Positions 1-5,090 of a stretch of DNA of 5,637 nt are shown one piece after another. How positions within the stretch are numbered: position 1 is the stretch's first letter; every line of letters starts with the position of its first letter. The position numbers and the translations under genes are program-made. A model generated the notes under the pieces. It was not told the DNA's origin and did not search any database. It worked only from the letters and a program-made list of their open reading frames with translations. The stretch comes from Micrococcaceae bacterium. Lineage in GTDB: Bacteria > Actinomycetota > Actinomycetes > Actinomycetales > Micrococcaceae. The DNA lies in the NCBI GenBank assembly GCA_003486025.1, contig DNHA01000357.1, positions 3,608 to 9,244 on the forward strand, in the 5' to 3' direction.

Positions 1-715
1 GGGCCGCCAATCCTGCCTCCTTCGGGAATGCAGTGAAGGCTCCGGCTGACTCGTTAATGCCTGCACGGGCATTCGGGTCGATGTGGTTGCGCGCATTGGA
101 CTTGTACAACATCGGGATGCCGAGGCGAGTTCCCTCGCCGAGCTCCTGGACCGTATTCATGTATTCGGCGGCTTCCTGCGGGGTCAGCGAGGTGCTGGCC
201 TGGAAGCCACCACTGGCGCTGCCGCAGGTGGCTTTGTCTTCGCTGGTGACCGTATTGCGGAAGACGAAGCGGTGCATCTTCTGATTGTTGATGTAGTCGG
301 TGGCATTTGGATCCAGGGTTCCGCGGGTCTGGGTGTCAGCATCGCAAGCTGCGTTGAGTGTATCGATCAGCATCAGACCGGATTTCTCGTCCAAGGTCAT
401 CTGTGAAACCAGGTCTGCGGCTCGGTCCTCCGCAGGCTTGCGCCAGTCCTCATAGGTATCGAGCTTGCCGTTGTCGTTCAGGTCTTTGAAGGTGCGCCCC
501 TTGTGCTTGATGGTGTCCTTGACACGTGCTTCAAGCTTTGGTGGCCTGCCGTGGTTTCCTTCGTTGGAAACACTTGGCGCGTTGTGCGCTGCGGGTGCTT
601 GGTGCGGAGCCTGCGCGGCACTCGCGGCTGGTAAGGCTAAGAACATGCTCAGTGGTATTGCTACTGCAAGAGCCAGGCGGCCACGCCGGGAGCGTGATAA
701 AATCTTTGAAGTCAT
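1..715 (-). CDS. Secreted glycoside hydrolase family 3 enzyme (beta-glucosidase-like), N-terminal part; continues past the left edge
   Basis: The visible 238 codons begin with ATG at 715. Residues 1-33 look like a Sec signal peptide: a basic start (K4, R8, R10, R11, R13), a hydrophobic core at about 14-28, and an Ala-Ser-Ala cleavage site at 31-33. An Ala/Pro/His-rich linker follows to about residue 60. Residues 78-89 (DLNDNGKLDTYE) match an EF-hand calcium loop. Next comes the classic start of the GH3 TIM barrel: EDRAADLVSQMTLDEK (96-111), then YINNQKMHRF (141-150), TRLGIPMLYKSNARNH (196-211) and AFPKEAGLAA near the edge. Known for the family: GH3 enzymes retain configuration and cut beta-linked glucose, xylose or related sugars from non-reducing ends. 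The catalytic aspartate lies beyond the window, so activity and exact substrate cannot be read here. A weak ribosome site (GAAAG) precedes the ATG. The gene follows the TRAP operon on the same strand but has its own 269-bp upstream region with a putative operator, so it is probably transcribed separately. Family call firm; substrate unknown. Confidence 0.88.
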   Translation of the reverse strand, partial: MTSKILSRSRRGRLALAVAIPLSMFLALPAASAAQAPHQAPAAHNAPSVSNEGNHGRPPKLEARVKDTIKHKGRTFKDLNDNGKLDTYEDWRKPAEDRAADLVSQMTLDEKSGLMLIDTLNAACDADTQTRGTLDPNATDYINNQKMHRFVFRNTVTSEDKATCGSASGGFQASTSLTPQEAAEYMNTVQELGEGTRLGIPMLYKSNARNHIDPNARAGINESAGAFTAFPKEAGLAA

Positions 716-818
716 TTTGAACTTTCGGTGATGATTTGGTTGTCCTCGGAACCTTGTTAACGTCATTGAGAACTCGTCCACGACCAGTCTTGCGTGACGC
801 ACCTCACCAAATGAAGTG

Positions 819-833
819 GTTGCCATTAGTTGC
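819..833 (+). promoter_or_regulatory. Putative operator, copy 1, upstream of the GH3 gene
   Basis: The 15-mer GTTGCCATTAGTTGC is identical to the copy at 3947-3961 in the dctP/lacI divergent region, and 13 of 15 bases match the inverse copy at 5037-5051 upstream of uxaC. It contains two GTTGC units in direct repeat, 10 bases apart (one helical turn). The identity ends exactly at the motif edges, as expected for a conserved binding site rather than a duplicated segment. Binding by the neighbouring LacI-family protein is an inference. Confidence 0.65.
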
Positions 834-901
834 CCTGAATACAGTTCAAAAGCGCTGATGAAAAGCTGATTCATGCCGAATTCAGGTCAAGAGAATCCTA
901 A

Positions 902-916
902 GAAACCTTCGGTTTC
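902..916 (-). terminator. Small secondary hairpin after the dctM terminator
   Basis: GAAACC and GGTTTC form a 6-bp stem around a 3-base loop. Reading on the minus strand it lies about 15 bases beyond the larger hairpin and is followed by TTAGG, so the T-tract is poor. It may act as a back-up terminator or be chance. Confidence 0.25.
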
Positions 917-930
917 CCGTGGTTAAACGC

Positions 931-967
931 CTGTGGTGGCGAACCCCCAAAGGGTTCGCCACCACAG
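931..967 (-). terminator. Probable transcription terminator of the dctPQM operon
   Basis: A perfect 16-bp inverted repeat (arms 931-946 and 952-967, loop 947-951) begins 17 bases after the dctM stop codon. The stem is GC-rich and stable. After the stem the minus strand reads GCGTTTAACC, so the usual run of Ts is short (three). It is therefore either an atypical intrinsic terminator, common in high-GC Gram-positives, or an mRNA 3'-end stabiliser. Its position between dctM and a gene with its own upstream site supports a role as operon boundary. Confidence 0.65.
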
Positions 968-984
968 GTATGGGTGGGGCAGTG

Positions 985-2295
985 TTACTGGCCCAGAAGT
1001 CCCAGCATTTCCGGAAGCCACATGGATAACTGCGGAATGAAGGTGACTACGAACAACATCGCCATCAGCGCGATGAAGAATGGAACCAGCGCCTTGATGA
1101 CTGGCTCCGCTCGCAGTCCGGCTACACGAGCGCCGACAAAGAGCACGTTGCCCACTGGCGGAGTAATGGTACCCAAGCAGAGGTTGAAGGTCACCATGAT
1201 GCCGAAGTGGATTGGATCCACTCCAAATTCGGTCACAATCGGCAGGAAGATCGGAACAAAGATCAAAATGGCAGGTGTTGGATCCATGAAGGTACCGACG
1301 ATGAGCAGAATGACCATGATCAAAATCAGGATGATCGTTGGTGAATCGGTCAAGCCCAGCAAGCCAGACGAGATGGCAGCAGGAATACCCGAGAATGCCA
1401 TAACCCAGGCCATGATGGTCGAAACCCCAACCAGCAGCATCACAATCGCGGTAGTCTGCGTGGCATCGATCAAGATGCGCGGCAGATCAGAGATCTTGAT
1501 CGCACGGTAAAGGAAACTGAGTATCAGGCAGTACACCACGGCGATTGCCGCTGACTCGGTGGGAGTGAAAACACCGGCGAGAATACCGCCAATGACGATC
1601 ACGATCATCAGAATAGATGGGACAGCGCGCCACAAGGTAAGCAGTGCCGCCGGAAGTGTCACCTTTTCGTGCTGCTTGAGGTCTGTGCGCTTTCGAACAC
1701 AAAGCCAAACAATAAGCATGCAGGCCAGCGCCCATAAAATTCCGGGGATGTAGCCAGCCACAAAGAGTGTAGCGATCGAGGTGCTGGAAACCAGAGAGTA
1801 TACGATCAGCGTGTTTGACGGCGGAATCAGCATGCCAGAGGGGGCCGAAGCGATATTTACTGCAGCGGAGAAGTTTCGGTTGTAACCTTCCTCGCGCTGA
1901 CGTGGGCCAATCACTCCGCCAACCGCAGCTGCCGAGGCAACTGCGGCACCAGAAACGGAACCGAAGAGCGCGTTAGCGACCACGTTCGTTTGCGCCAGCG
2001 AGCCTGGCATGCGGCCTACGAGGACCTTTGCGGCGTCGATGAGGCGGGCGGCGATGCCACCGTTGTTCATTAATACGCCGGCAAGGATGAAGAACGGAAT
2101 TGCGAGCAAGGTAAATGAGTTAATGCCGGTGAACATACGTTGTGCGGCGACGAAGGAGGCCTTCTCCAAGCCGATCACGGCTGCGACTGCGGCGAAAGCC
2201 GAGAAGCCGACGGCAATCGCGATGGGCACGCGGCAGAGCAGGAGCGCGGCGATGCCAACGATCAGAATAATTCCAGCAACTAATGCAGCATCCAT
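985..2295 (-). CDS. dctM: TRAP transporter large permease subunit, DctM family
   Basis: This is a 436-residue, very hydrophobic protein, a normal length for DctM, which forms the ion-coupled transport channel in the cytoplasmic membrane. Hydrophobic stretches run along the whole length, about ten to twelve membrane segments. Family landmarks are FGSVSGAAVASAAAVGGV (111-128), IPPSNTLIVY (157-166), GVFTPTESAAIAVVYC (241-256), FMDPTPAILIFVPIFLPI (336-353) and FNLCLGTITPPVG (370-382); the two TPP/IPPS-type loops belong to the inverted repeats that bind substrate and sodium. The ATG at 2295 follows the dctQ stop with only two bases between them, and an AGAGG at 2306-2310 provides the ribosome site, so it is probably translationally coupled to dctQ. 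TRAP systems carry carboxylate-bearing solutes such as C4-dicarboxylates, sialic acid and hexuronates. Substrate cannot be read from this subunit; the adjacent uronate isomerase makes a hexuronate the best inference. Confidence 0.95.
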   Translation of the reverse strand: MDAALVAGIILIVGIAALLLCRVPIAIAVGFSAFAAVAAVIGLEKASFVAAQRMFTGINSFTLLAIPFFILAGVLMNNGGIAARLIDAAKVLVGRMPGSLAQTNVVANALFGSVSGAAVASAAAVGGVIGPRQREEGYNRNFSAAVNIASAPSGMLIPPSNTLIVYSLVSSTSIATLFVAGYIPGILWALACMLIVWLCVRKRTDLKQHEKVTLPAALLTLWRAVPSILMIVIVIGGILAGVFTPTESAAIAVVYCLILSFLYRAIKISDLPRILIDATQTTAIVMLLVGVSTIMAWVMAFSGIPAAISSGLLGLTDSPTIILILIMVILLIVGTFMDPTPAILIFVPIFLPIVTEFGVDPIHFGIMVTFNLCLGTITPPVGNVLFVGARVAGLRAEPVIKALVPFFIALMAMLFVVTFIPQLSMWLPEMLGLLGQ

Positions 2296-2297
2296 GA

Positions 2298-2807
2298 TTA
2301 GATCGCCTCTCGAATTTCATCGTCGTCTTCGGTTGGCAGACCACGGCCTGCCAACGCCTCAACGAGGTGGTAGACAGAGTAGAACGCGGTCACGAGCCCG
2401 GAAATTGGCAGCGCCAAATACATGGCACCAATATTTAGCGGAAGTCCTGAAATTTTCTGCGTCCAGGTCAGATCCACACCGCGAAGCCCGCCCCAGATAA
2501 GCACGAAGACCGCAAAGAGCAGAACAATGACATTGACTACTACTTCCAGAGTGCGAGTTCCATCGATTTTCAGGGCGCGGACCAGGAAGTCCACGGCGAT
2601 ATGGCTACGATCCGAGAACACATAAGCAGATCCGAACAGGGCCAACCAGACAAACAGGTACTGCGCCATCGAAGTGGTCCACGTCGCAGGCTCATGAATT
2701 ACTTGGCGGCTAAATACCTGCCAGCAAACTACCAGGACCAGGACCGCGAAAAGCACGATGCACAACCATTTAAGCGCTACATCCAGGACGTTTTTTATCG
2801 CATTCAC
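2298..2807 (-). CDS. dctQ: TRAP transporter small permease subunit, DctQ family
   Basis: This 169-residue membrane protein has four hydrophobic segments at about 12-34, 45-62, 87-106 and 126-146, the topology expected for DctQ. The signature WTTSMAQYLFVWLALFGSAY (43-62) followed by SHIAVDFL (68-75) is the conserved DctQ core. Known role: it pairs with DctM and helps dock the solute-binding protein. The start is GTG at 2807, chosen because AGGAGG stands seven bases upstream (2815-2820). The start overlaps the dctP stop by four bases (GTGA), so the two genes are coupled. The C-terminal tail is acidic (EDDDE). Confidence 0.94.
   Translation of the reverse strand: MNAIKNVLDVALKWLCIVLFAVLVLVVCWQVFSRQVIHEPATWTTSMAQYLFVWLALFGSAYVFSDRSHIAVDFLVRALKIDGTRTLEVVVNVIVLLFAVFVLIWGGLRGVDLTWTQKISGLPLNIGAMYLALPISGLVTAFYSVYHLVEALAGRGLPTEDDDEIREAI
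2306..2310 (-). promoter_or_regulatory. Ribosome binding site of dctM
   Basis: AGAGG on the minus strand lies ten bases before the ATG at 2295, inside the last codons of dctQ. This supports the chosen start and coupled translation. Confidence 0.55.
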
Positions 2808-3817
2808 TTGGCGGCCTCCTGAATGTTGTCGTACAGCTTGTGAGCATCGTCGGTGGTGAGCGCGTTATCGACTACCGGCTTCAGCGCTCTGGTGAAGGCG
2901 GCGGTATCAACTTCGTTAAACTTGCTGCCGGACTTTTTTGCGGACGCTATAGCAGCATCATTTTGCGTGTTCCAGAGTTCGACGTGCTCGGTGACTGTCT
3001 GCTGCCATTCTTCGTCGAAGATCTTGCGATCTTCGGGATTCATGGATTTGATCAGATCCGAATTGATCAACATGTAGTCCAAGCCCACCAAGTGGCGGGT
3101 GAGTGCTACATGTTTGGCAACTTCGTTGTGTTTTTGCGATACGTAGGAAACTTCGTTGTTTTCCGCGCCGTCCAGAACCCCGGACTGCAACGCGGTGTAG
3201 ACCTCGCCGTAGGACATCGGGGTGGCCGAGCCTCCCATGGCATTGATCATCGCGATGTGGATATCTGATTCCTGCACACGGATTTTCATTCCACGCAGAT
3301 CTTCAGGCTCTGTGACCGGCCCGGCCACAGTGTAGATGTTTCGGTCTCCCTGAGTGAGGCCACCTACGACCGTGAGGTTTTTGGACTCTTCGAGAGAGGA
3401 GAAAAGTTCACCGACGATATTGTCGTCGCCCACAACTTTCATCTGATGGTCAATGCTTTTGAAGACCGTAGGCAAGTTAAGAGTTGCGAAATCAGGGTTT
3501 AAGTTCTCTAACTGGGTTCCGGAGGCTACAGCCATGTCAACGGATCCATCTGAGACCAGCTGGATGACTTCCTGCTGGGCACCGAGTGTTTCATTGGGGT
3601 AGACCTTGATGTCCCAGCGGCCACCGGTGCGTTCCTTCACGCGCTCGCCAAAGGAAGTTAGAGCAATATATGAAGGGTGGGATTCGGCCTGGTTCAGGGA
3701 CAGGACGAGGGTCTTGCCCTCCTCAGCGGTGCCCGAGACTCCAGAGCTACATGCGCTTAATGCTAATAGCGCGGTGGAAGCCACGGCTATGGCACGCAAG
3801 ATACGACGCTTAATCAC
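2804..3817 (-). CDS. dctP: TRAP transporter solute-binding lipoprotein, DctP family
   Basis: This is a 337-residue receptor that captures the substrate outside the membrane and delivers it to DctQM. Residues 1-22 form a lipoprotein signal (K3, R4, R5, R8, then a hydrophobic core) with lipobox LSAC at 20-23, so Cys23 would be lipidated and the protein anchored to the outer membrane face, as expected without a periplasm. DctP landmarks: GGRWDIKVYPNETLGAQQEV (65-84), LRGMKIRVQES (174-184) with the conserved carboxylate-binding arginine R180, and SYGEVYTALQSGVLDGAEN (202-220) with N220. R159 (in GDRNIY) may be a second ligand contact. The R180 equivalent forms a salt bridge with the substrate carboxylate in characterised family members. 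The GTG start at 3817 has GGAAAG nine bases upstream. It is the first gene of the operon dctP-dctQ-dctM and diverges from the LacI-family gene. Glucuronate or galacturonate is the likely ligand by context, not by sequence proof. Confidence 0.95.
   Translation of the reverse strand: MIKRRILRAIAVASTALLALSACSSGVSGTAEEGKTLVLSLNQAESHPSYIALTSFGERVKERTGGRWDIKVYPNETLGAQQEVIQLVSDGSVDMAVASGTQLENLNPDFATLNLPTVFKSIDHQMKVVGDDNIVGELFSSLEESKNLTVVGGLTQGDRNIYTVAGPVTEPEDLRGMKIRVQESDIHIAMINAMGGSATPMSYGEVYTALQSGVLDGAENNEVSYVSQKHNEVAKHVALTRHLVGLDYMLINSDLIKSMNPEDRKIFDEEWQQTVTEHVELWNTQNDAAIASAKKSGSKFNEVDTAAFTRALKPVVDNALTTDDAHKLYDNIQEAAK
2815..2820 (-). promoter_or_regulatory. Strong ribosome binding site of dctQ
   Basis: A full AGGAGG on the minus strand, seven bases before the GTG at 2807, lies within the 3' end of dctP. 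It decides the dctQ start and is the strongest Shine-Dalgarno sequence in the window. Confidence 0.8.
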
Positions 3818-3946
3818 AGGATGCTACTTTCCGGCCGGGTCATCTACGTATCGCATGACCAAGTTGGAGGATCAAGACGTTGCGGAGCACCGGCCACTTC
3901 GACGGTTGTTACGATGATGAACGCCATAGTGTGATCTGTGCCAATT

Positions 3947-3961
3947 GTTGCCATTAGTTGC
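3947..3961 (+). promoter_or_regulatory. Putative operator, copy 2, between dctP and lacI-family gene
   Basis: GTTGCCATTAGTTGC is identical to the copy upstream of the GH3 gene. It lies 130-144 bases from the dctP start and 43-57 bases upstream of the chosen regulator start. It is flanked on the left by CAATT, giving a second inexact half (GCCAATTGTTG). Its placement suggests joint control of the transporter and autoregulation. Confidence 0.68.
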
Positions 3962-3975
3962 ACGCCACTTCCATC

Positions 3976-3992
3976 GACGGGTCTCACCCGTC
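3976..3992 (+). other. Short hairpin in the leader of the LacI-family gene
   Basis: GACGGG and CCCGTC form a perfect 6-bp stem around the loop TCTCA, ending 11 bases before the GTG at 4004. It would lie in the mRNA leader if transcription begins upstream, close to the ribosome site, and could lower translation of the regulator. It is short, so chance is possible. Confidence 0.35.
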
Positions 3993-4003
3993 AAGATAAA
4001 GAG

Positions 4004-5032
4004 GTGCAACCTGAATCTGACAAATCTCGCCAGCCTACGATCTACGATGTGGCACGCGTTGCGGGAGTTTCCACCTCCACGGTATCGCGTGCATTTGCGC
4101 GTCCTGGGAGAGTTAGCTACGCCACCGCGGAGAAAATCCGCGCGGTTGCACAAGAACTTGGTTACCGTGCGGTGAGCGTACGGCGCCCCATGGCGCAGGG
4201 GCGAAACCGCCGAGGAACGATTGCTCTAGTGGTGGCCGATATCTCAAACCCCGCATACTTCGAAATGATCCGTGGTGCCGAAGAGGAAGCCGCGGCCAGT
4301 GGGTACACAATGTTGCTGGCACACACCAGAGAGTCGGGGGTTATCGAACGCCAGGCACTGGAACGGTCGATGGATATTGTGGATGGAATTGTGCTTTCCA
4401 GCTCACGCATGTCGGACGCTGCGATTCGAGATATGGCCAAACAGAAACCTACGGTGGTGATGAATCGCGGTGTCAAAGGTGTAGCCAGTGTCGTCACGGA
4501 CAATGCGCGCGGAGTGCACGAAGTAGTAAAACACCTTGCCTCCCTGGGGCATCGAGAGATTTCCTACCTTGCCGGGCCAGAAGCGTCTTGGGCCGATTCG
4601 AGCCGTTGGCAGGCGGCCAAACGGGCCGCCGTGGAGTACTCACTGCGTATCAGCAAAGTCCAGTCCGAATTTCCGACCATGGACGGCGGGGCACGAACGG
4701 CTGAACAAATTGCAACCGGACGTTCCAGCGCAATCTTGGCGTATAACGACCAGTTAGCCTTGGGGCTGATGCGCAAGCTGAAGGCCACCGGATATCGGGT
4801 CCCCACGGATTTCTCCGTAGTGGGGTTTGATAACTCCTCAGGAGCGGCCTTGATTGAACCAGGTTTGTCTACCGTGGCGGCGCCTTTGCACGCTTTGGGA
4901 GCGACCGCCGTGCGTAACCTGCTGGCAATATCCAACGGTGCGGTATCCACCCGAGGTGAAGCGGTAGTCTTGCCGACACGGCTAGTATTGCGGGCTTCCA
5001 CTGCCCCTTATGGGCAACGCGAATCGCGGTAG
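4004..5032 (+). CDS. LacI-family transcriptional regulator, probable local uronate regulator
   Basis: From the GTG at 4004 this is 342 residues, typical for LacI/GalR proteins. Residues 11-55 are the DNA-binding head: PTIYDVARVAGVSTSTVSRAF gives the helix-turn-helix, followed by the ARPGRVSYAT turn and the hinge region after ELGYR. The core domain follows: RGTIALVVADISNPAY (70-85), VVMNR (151-155), LAYNDQLALGLM (235-246), VVGFDNSSGAALIEPGLSTV (262-281) and a C-terminal RLVLRAST strand (326-333). The frame stays open upstream to a GTG at 3938, but that start would place the putative operator inside the gene, adds 22 residues unlike the family and has no ribosome site; 4004 has only an A-rich AAGAG next to it, so the start is probable rather than proven. 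It lies between the divergent TRAP operon and uxaC, 58 bases ahead of uxaC on the same strand. It probably senses a uronate or its metabolite and represses the flanking genes; ligand and sign are inference. Confidence 0.92.
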   Translation: MQPESDKSRQPTIYDVARVAGVSTSTVSRAFARPGRVSYATAEKIRAVAQELGYRAVSVRRPMAQGRNRRGTIALVVADISNPAYFEMIRGAEEEAAASGYTMLLAHTRESGVIERQALERSMDIVDGIVLSSSRMSDAAIRDMAKQKPTVVMNRGVKGVASVVTDNARGVHEVVKHLASLGHREISYLAGPEASWADSSRWQAAKRAAVEYSLRISKVQSEFPTMDGGARTAEQIATGRSSAILAYNDQLALGLMRKLKATGYRVPTDFSVVGFDNSSGAALIEPGLSTVAAPLHALGATAVRNLLAISNGAVSTRGEAVVLPTRLVLRASTAPYGQRESR

Positions 5033-5036
5033 TGAT

Positions 5037-5051
5037 GCAACACATGGCAAC
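5037..5051 (-). promoter_or_regulatory. Putative operator, copy 3 (inverse orientation), upstream of uxaC
   Basis: On the minus strand these bases read GTTGCCATGTGTTGC and match copies 1 and 2 at 13 of 15 positions; the only differences are the two bases in the middle spacer (TA becomes GT). Both GTTGC units and the CCAT between them are kept. The site begins five bases after the regulator stop codon and overlaps the palindrome at 5044-5061. Confidence 0.6.
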
Positions 5052-5061
5052 TTGTTGCCAT
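5044..5061. promoter_or_regulatory. 18-bp palindrome between the regulator gene and uxaC
   Basis: ATGGCAACTTGTTGCCAT consists of two perfect 8-base inverted arms (ATGGCAAC and GTTGCCAT) around a central TT. The arm is the same GTTGCCAT that begins the other two operator copies. Size and two-fold symmetry fit a homodimeric LacI-family protein. It ends 29 bases before the uxaC start codon, so binding could block a uxaC promoter or read-through from the regulator gene. It is not followed by a T-run, so a terminator role is unlikely. Confidence 0.65.
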
Positions 5062-5090
5062 CTGCCACCTTTACTGCGGAACATCGAGGT

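Larger units (their letters stand above)
716..984. other. Intergenic region between dctM and the GH3 gene: terminator hairpin plus GH3 promoter region
   Basis: No credible gene is visible in these 269 bases. The part next to dctM carries a strong 16-bp hairpin (931-967) and a small 6-bp one (902-916). The part next to the GH3 gene is more AT-rich and carries the 15-bp motif at 819-833 that recurs upstream of the other operons. That motif lies 103-117 bases upstream of the GH3 start codon, so if it is an operator near the promoter the mRNA leader would be fairly long. I could not place a convincing -35/-10 pair. TTGAAC (minus strand, 844-849) is a possible -35, but no good -10 sits at the right distance. 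Confidence 0.6.
3818..4003. promoter_or_regulatory. Divergent promoter region between dctP and the LacI-family gene
   Basis: These 186 bases must hold the promoters for the TRAP operon (minus) and the regulator gene (plus). They contain the dctP ribosome site (GGAAAG, 3827-3832), the 15-bp putative operator (3947-3961) and a 6-bp hairpin (3976-3992). Candidate core elements are weak: TTGGCA on the minus strand (plus 3939-3944, a possible -35 for dctP, next to the operator), TTGATC on the minus strand nearer dctP, and TAGTGT on the plus strand (3927-3932, a possible -10 for the regulator). None is strong enough to name a transcription start. The operator position would let one bound protein control both directions, including the regulator itself. 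Confidence 0.6.

Noticed and set aside
83..406. 107-codon open frame on the plus strand
   Set aside because: It is antisense to the GH3 reading frame, which carries continuous family motifs.
854..870. Direct repeat GCTGAT, 11 bases apart, upstream of the GH3 gene
   Set aside because: Only six bases long and not found in the other promoter regions; too short to support a site.
974..1510. 178-codon open frame on the plus strand
   Set aside because: It lies opposite dctM, is rich in Met, Thr, Ile and Lys as expected for the complement of a hydrophobic permease, has no family motif, and dctM is certain.
2009..2500. 163-codon open frame on the plus strand
   Set aside because: It spans the dctM/dctQ junction on the opposite strand, is Arg/Ala-rich with no recognisable domain, and both TRAP genes are clear.
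3113..3126. TGGCAACTTCGTTG, resembling the operator palindrome
   Set aside because: It lies inside the dctP coding sequence, has only a partial match with an extra base in the centre, and the codons there are normal; treated as chance.
2840..3268. 142-codon open frame on the plus strand
   Set aside because: It is the antisense shadow of dctP, whose signal peptide and binding motifs are unmistakable.
4564..5001. 145-codon open frame on the minus strand
   Set aside because: It is antisense to the core domain of the LacI-family regulator and has no motif of its own.
5002..5028. Small inverted repeats TGCCC/GGGCA and CGCG/CGCG at the end of the regulator gene
   Set aside because: Stems are only 4-5 bp, lie within coding sequence and have no following T-run, so they do not support a terminator.
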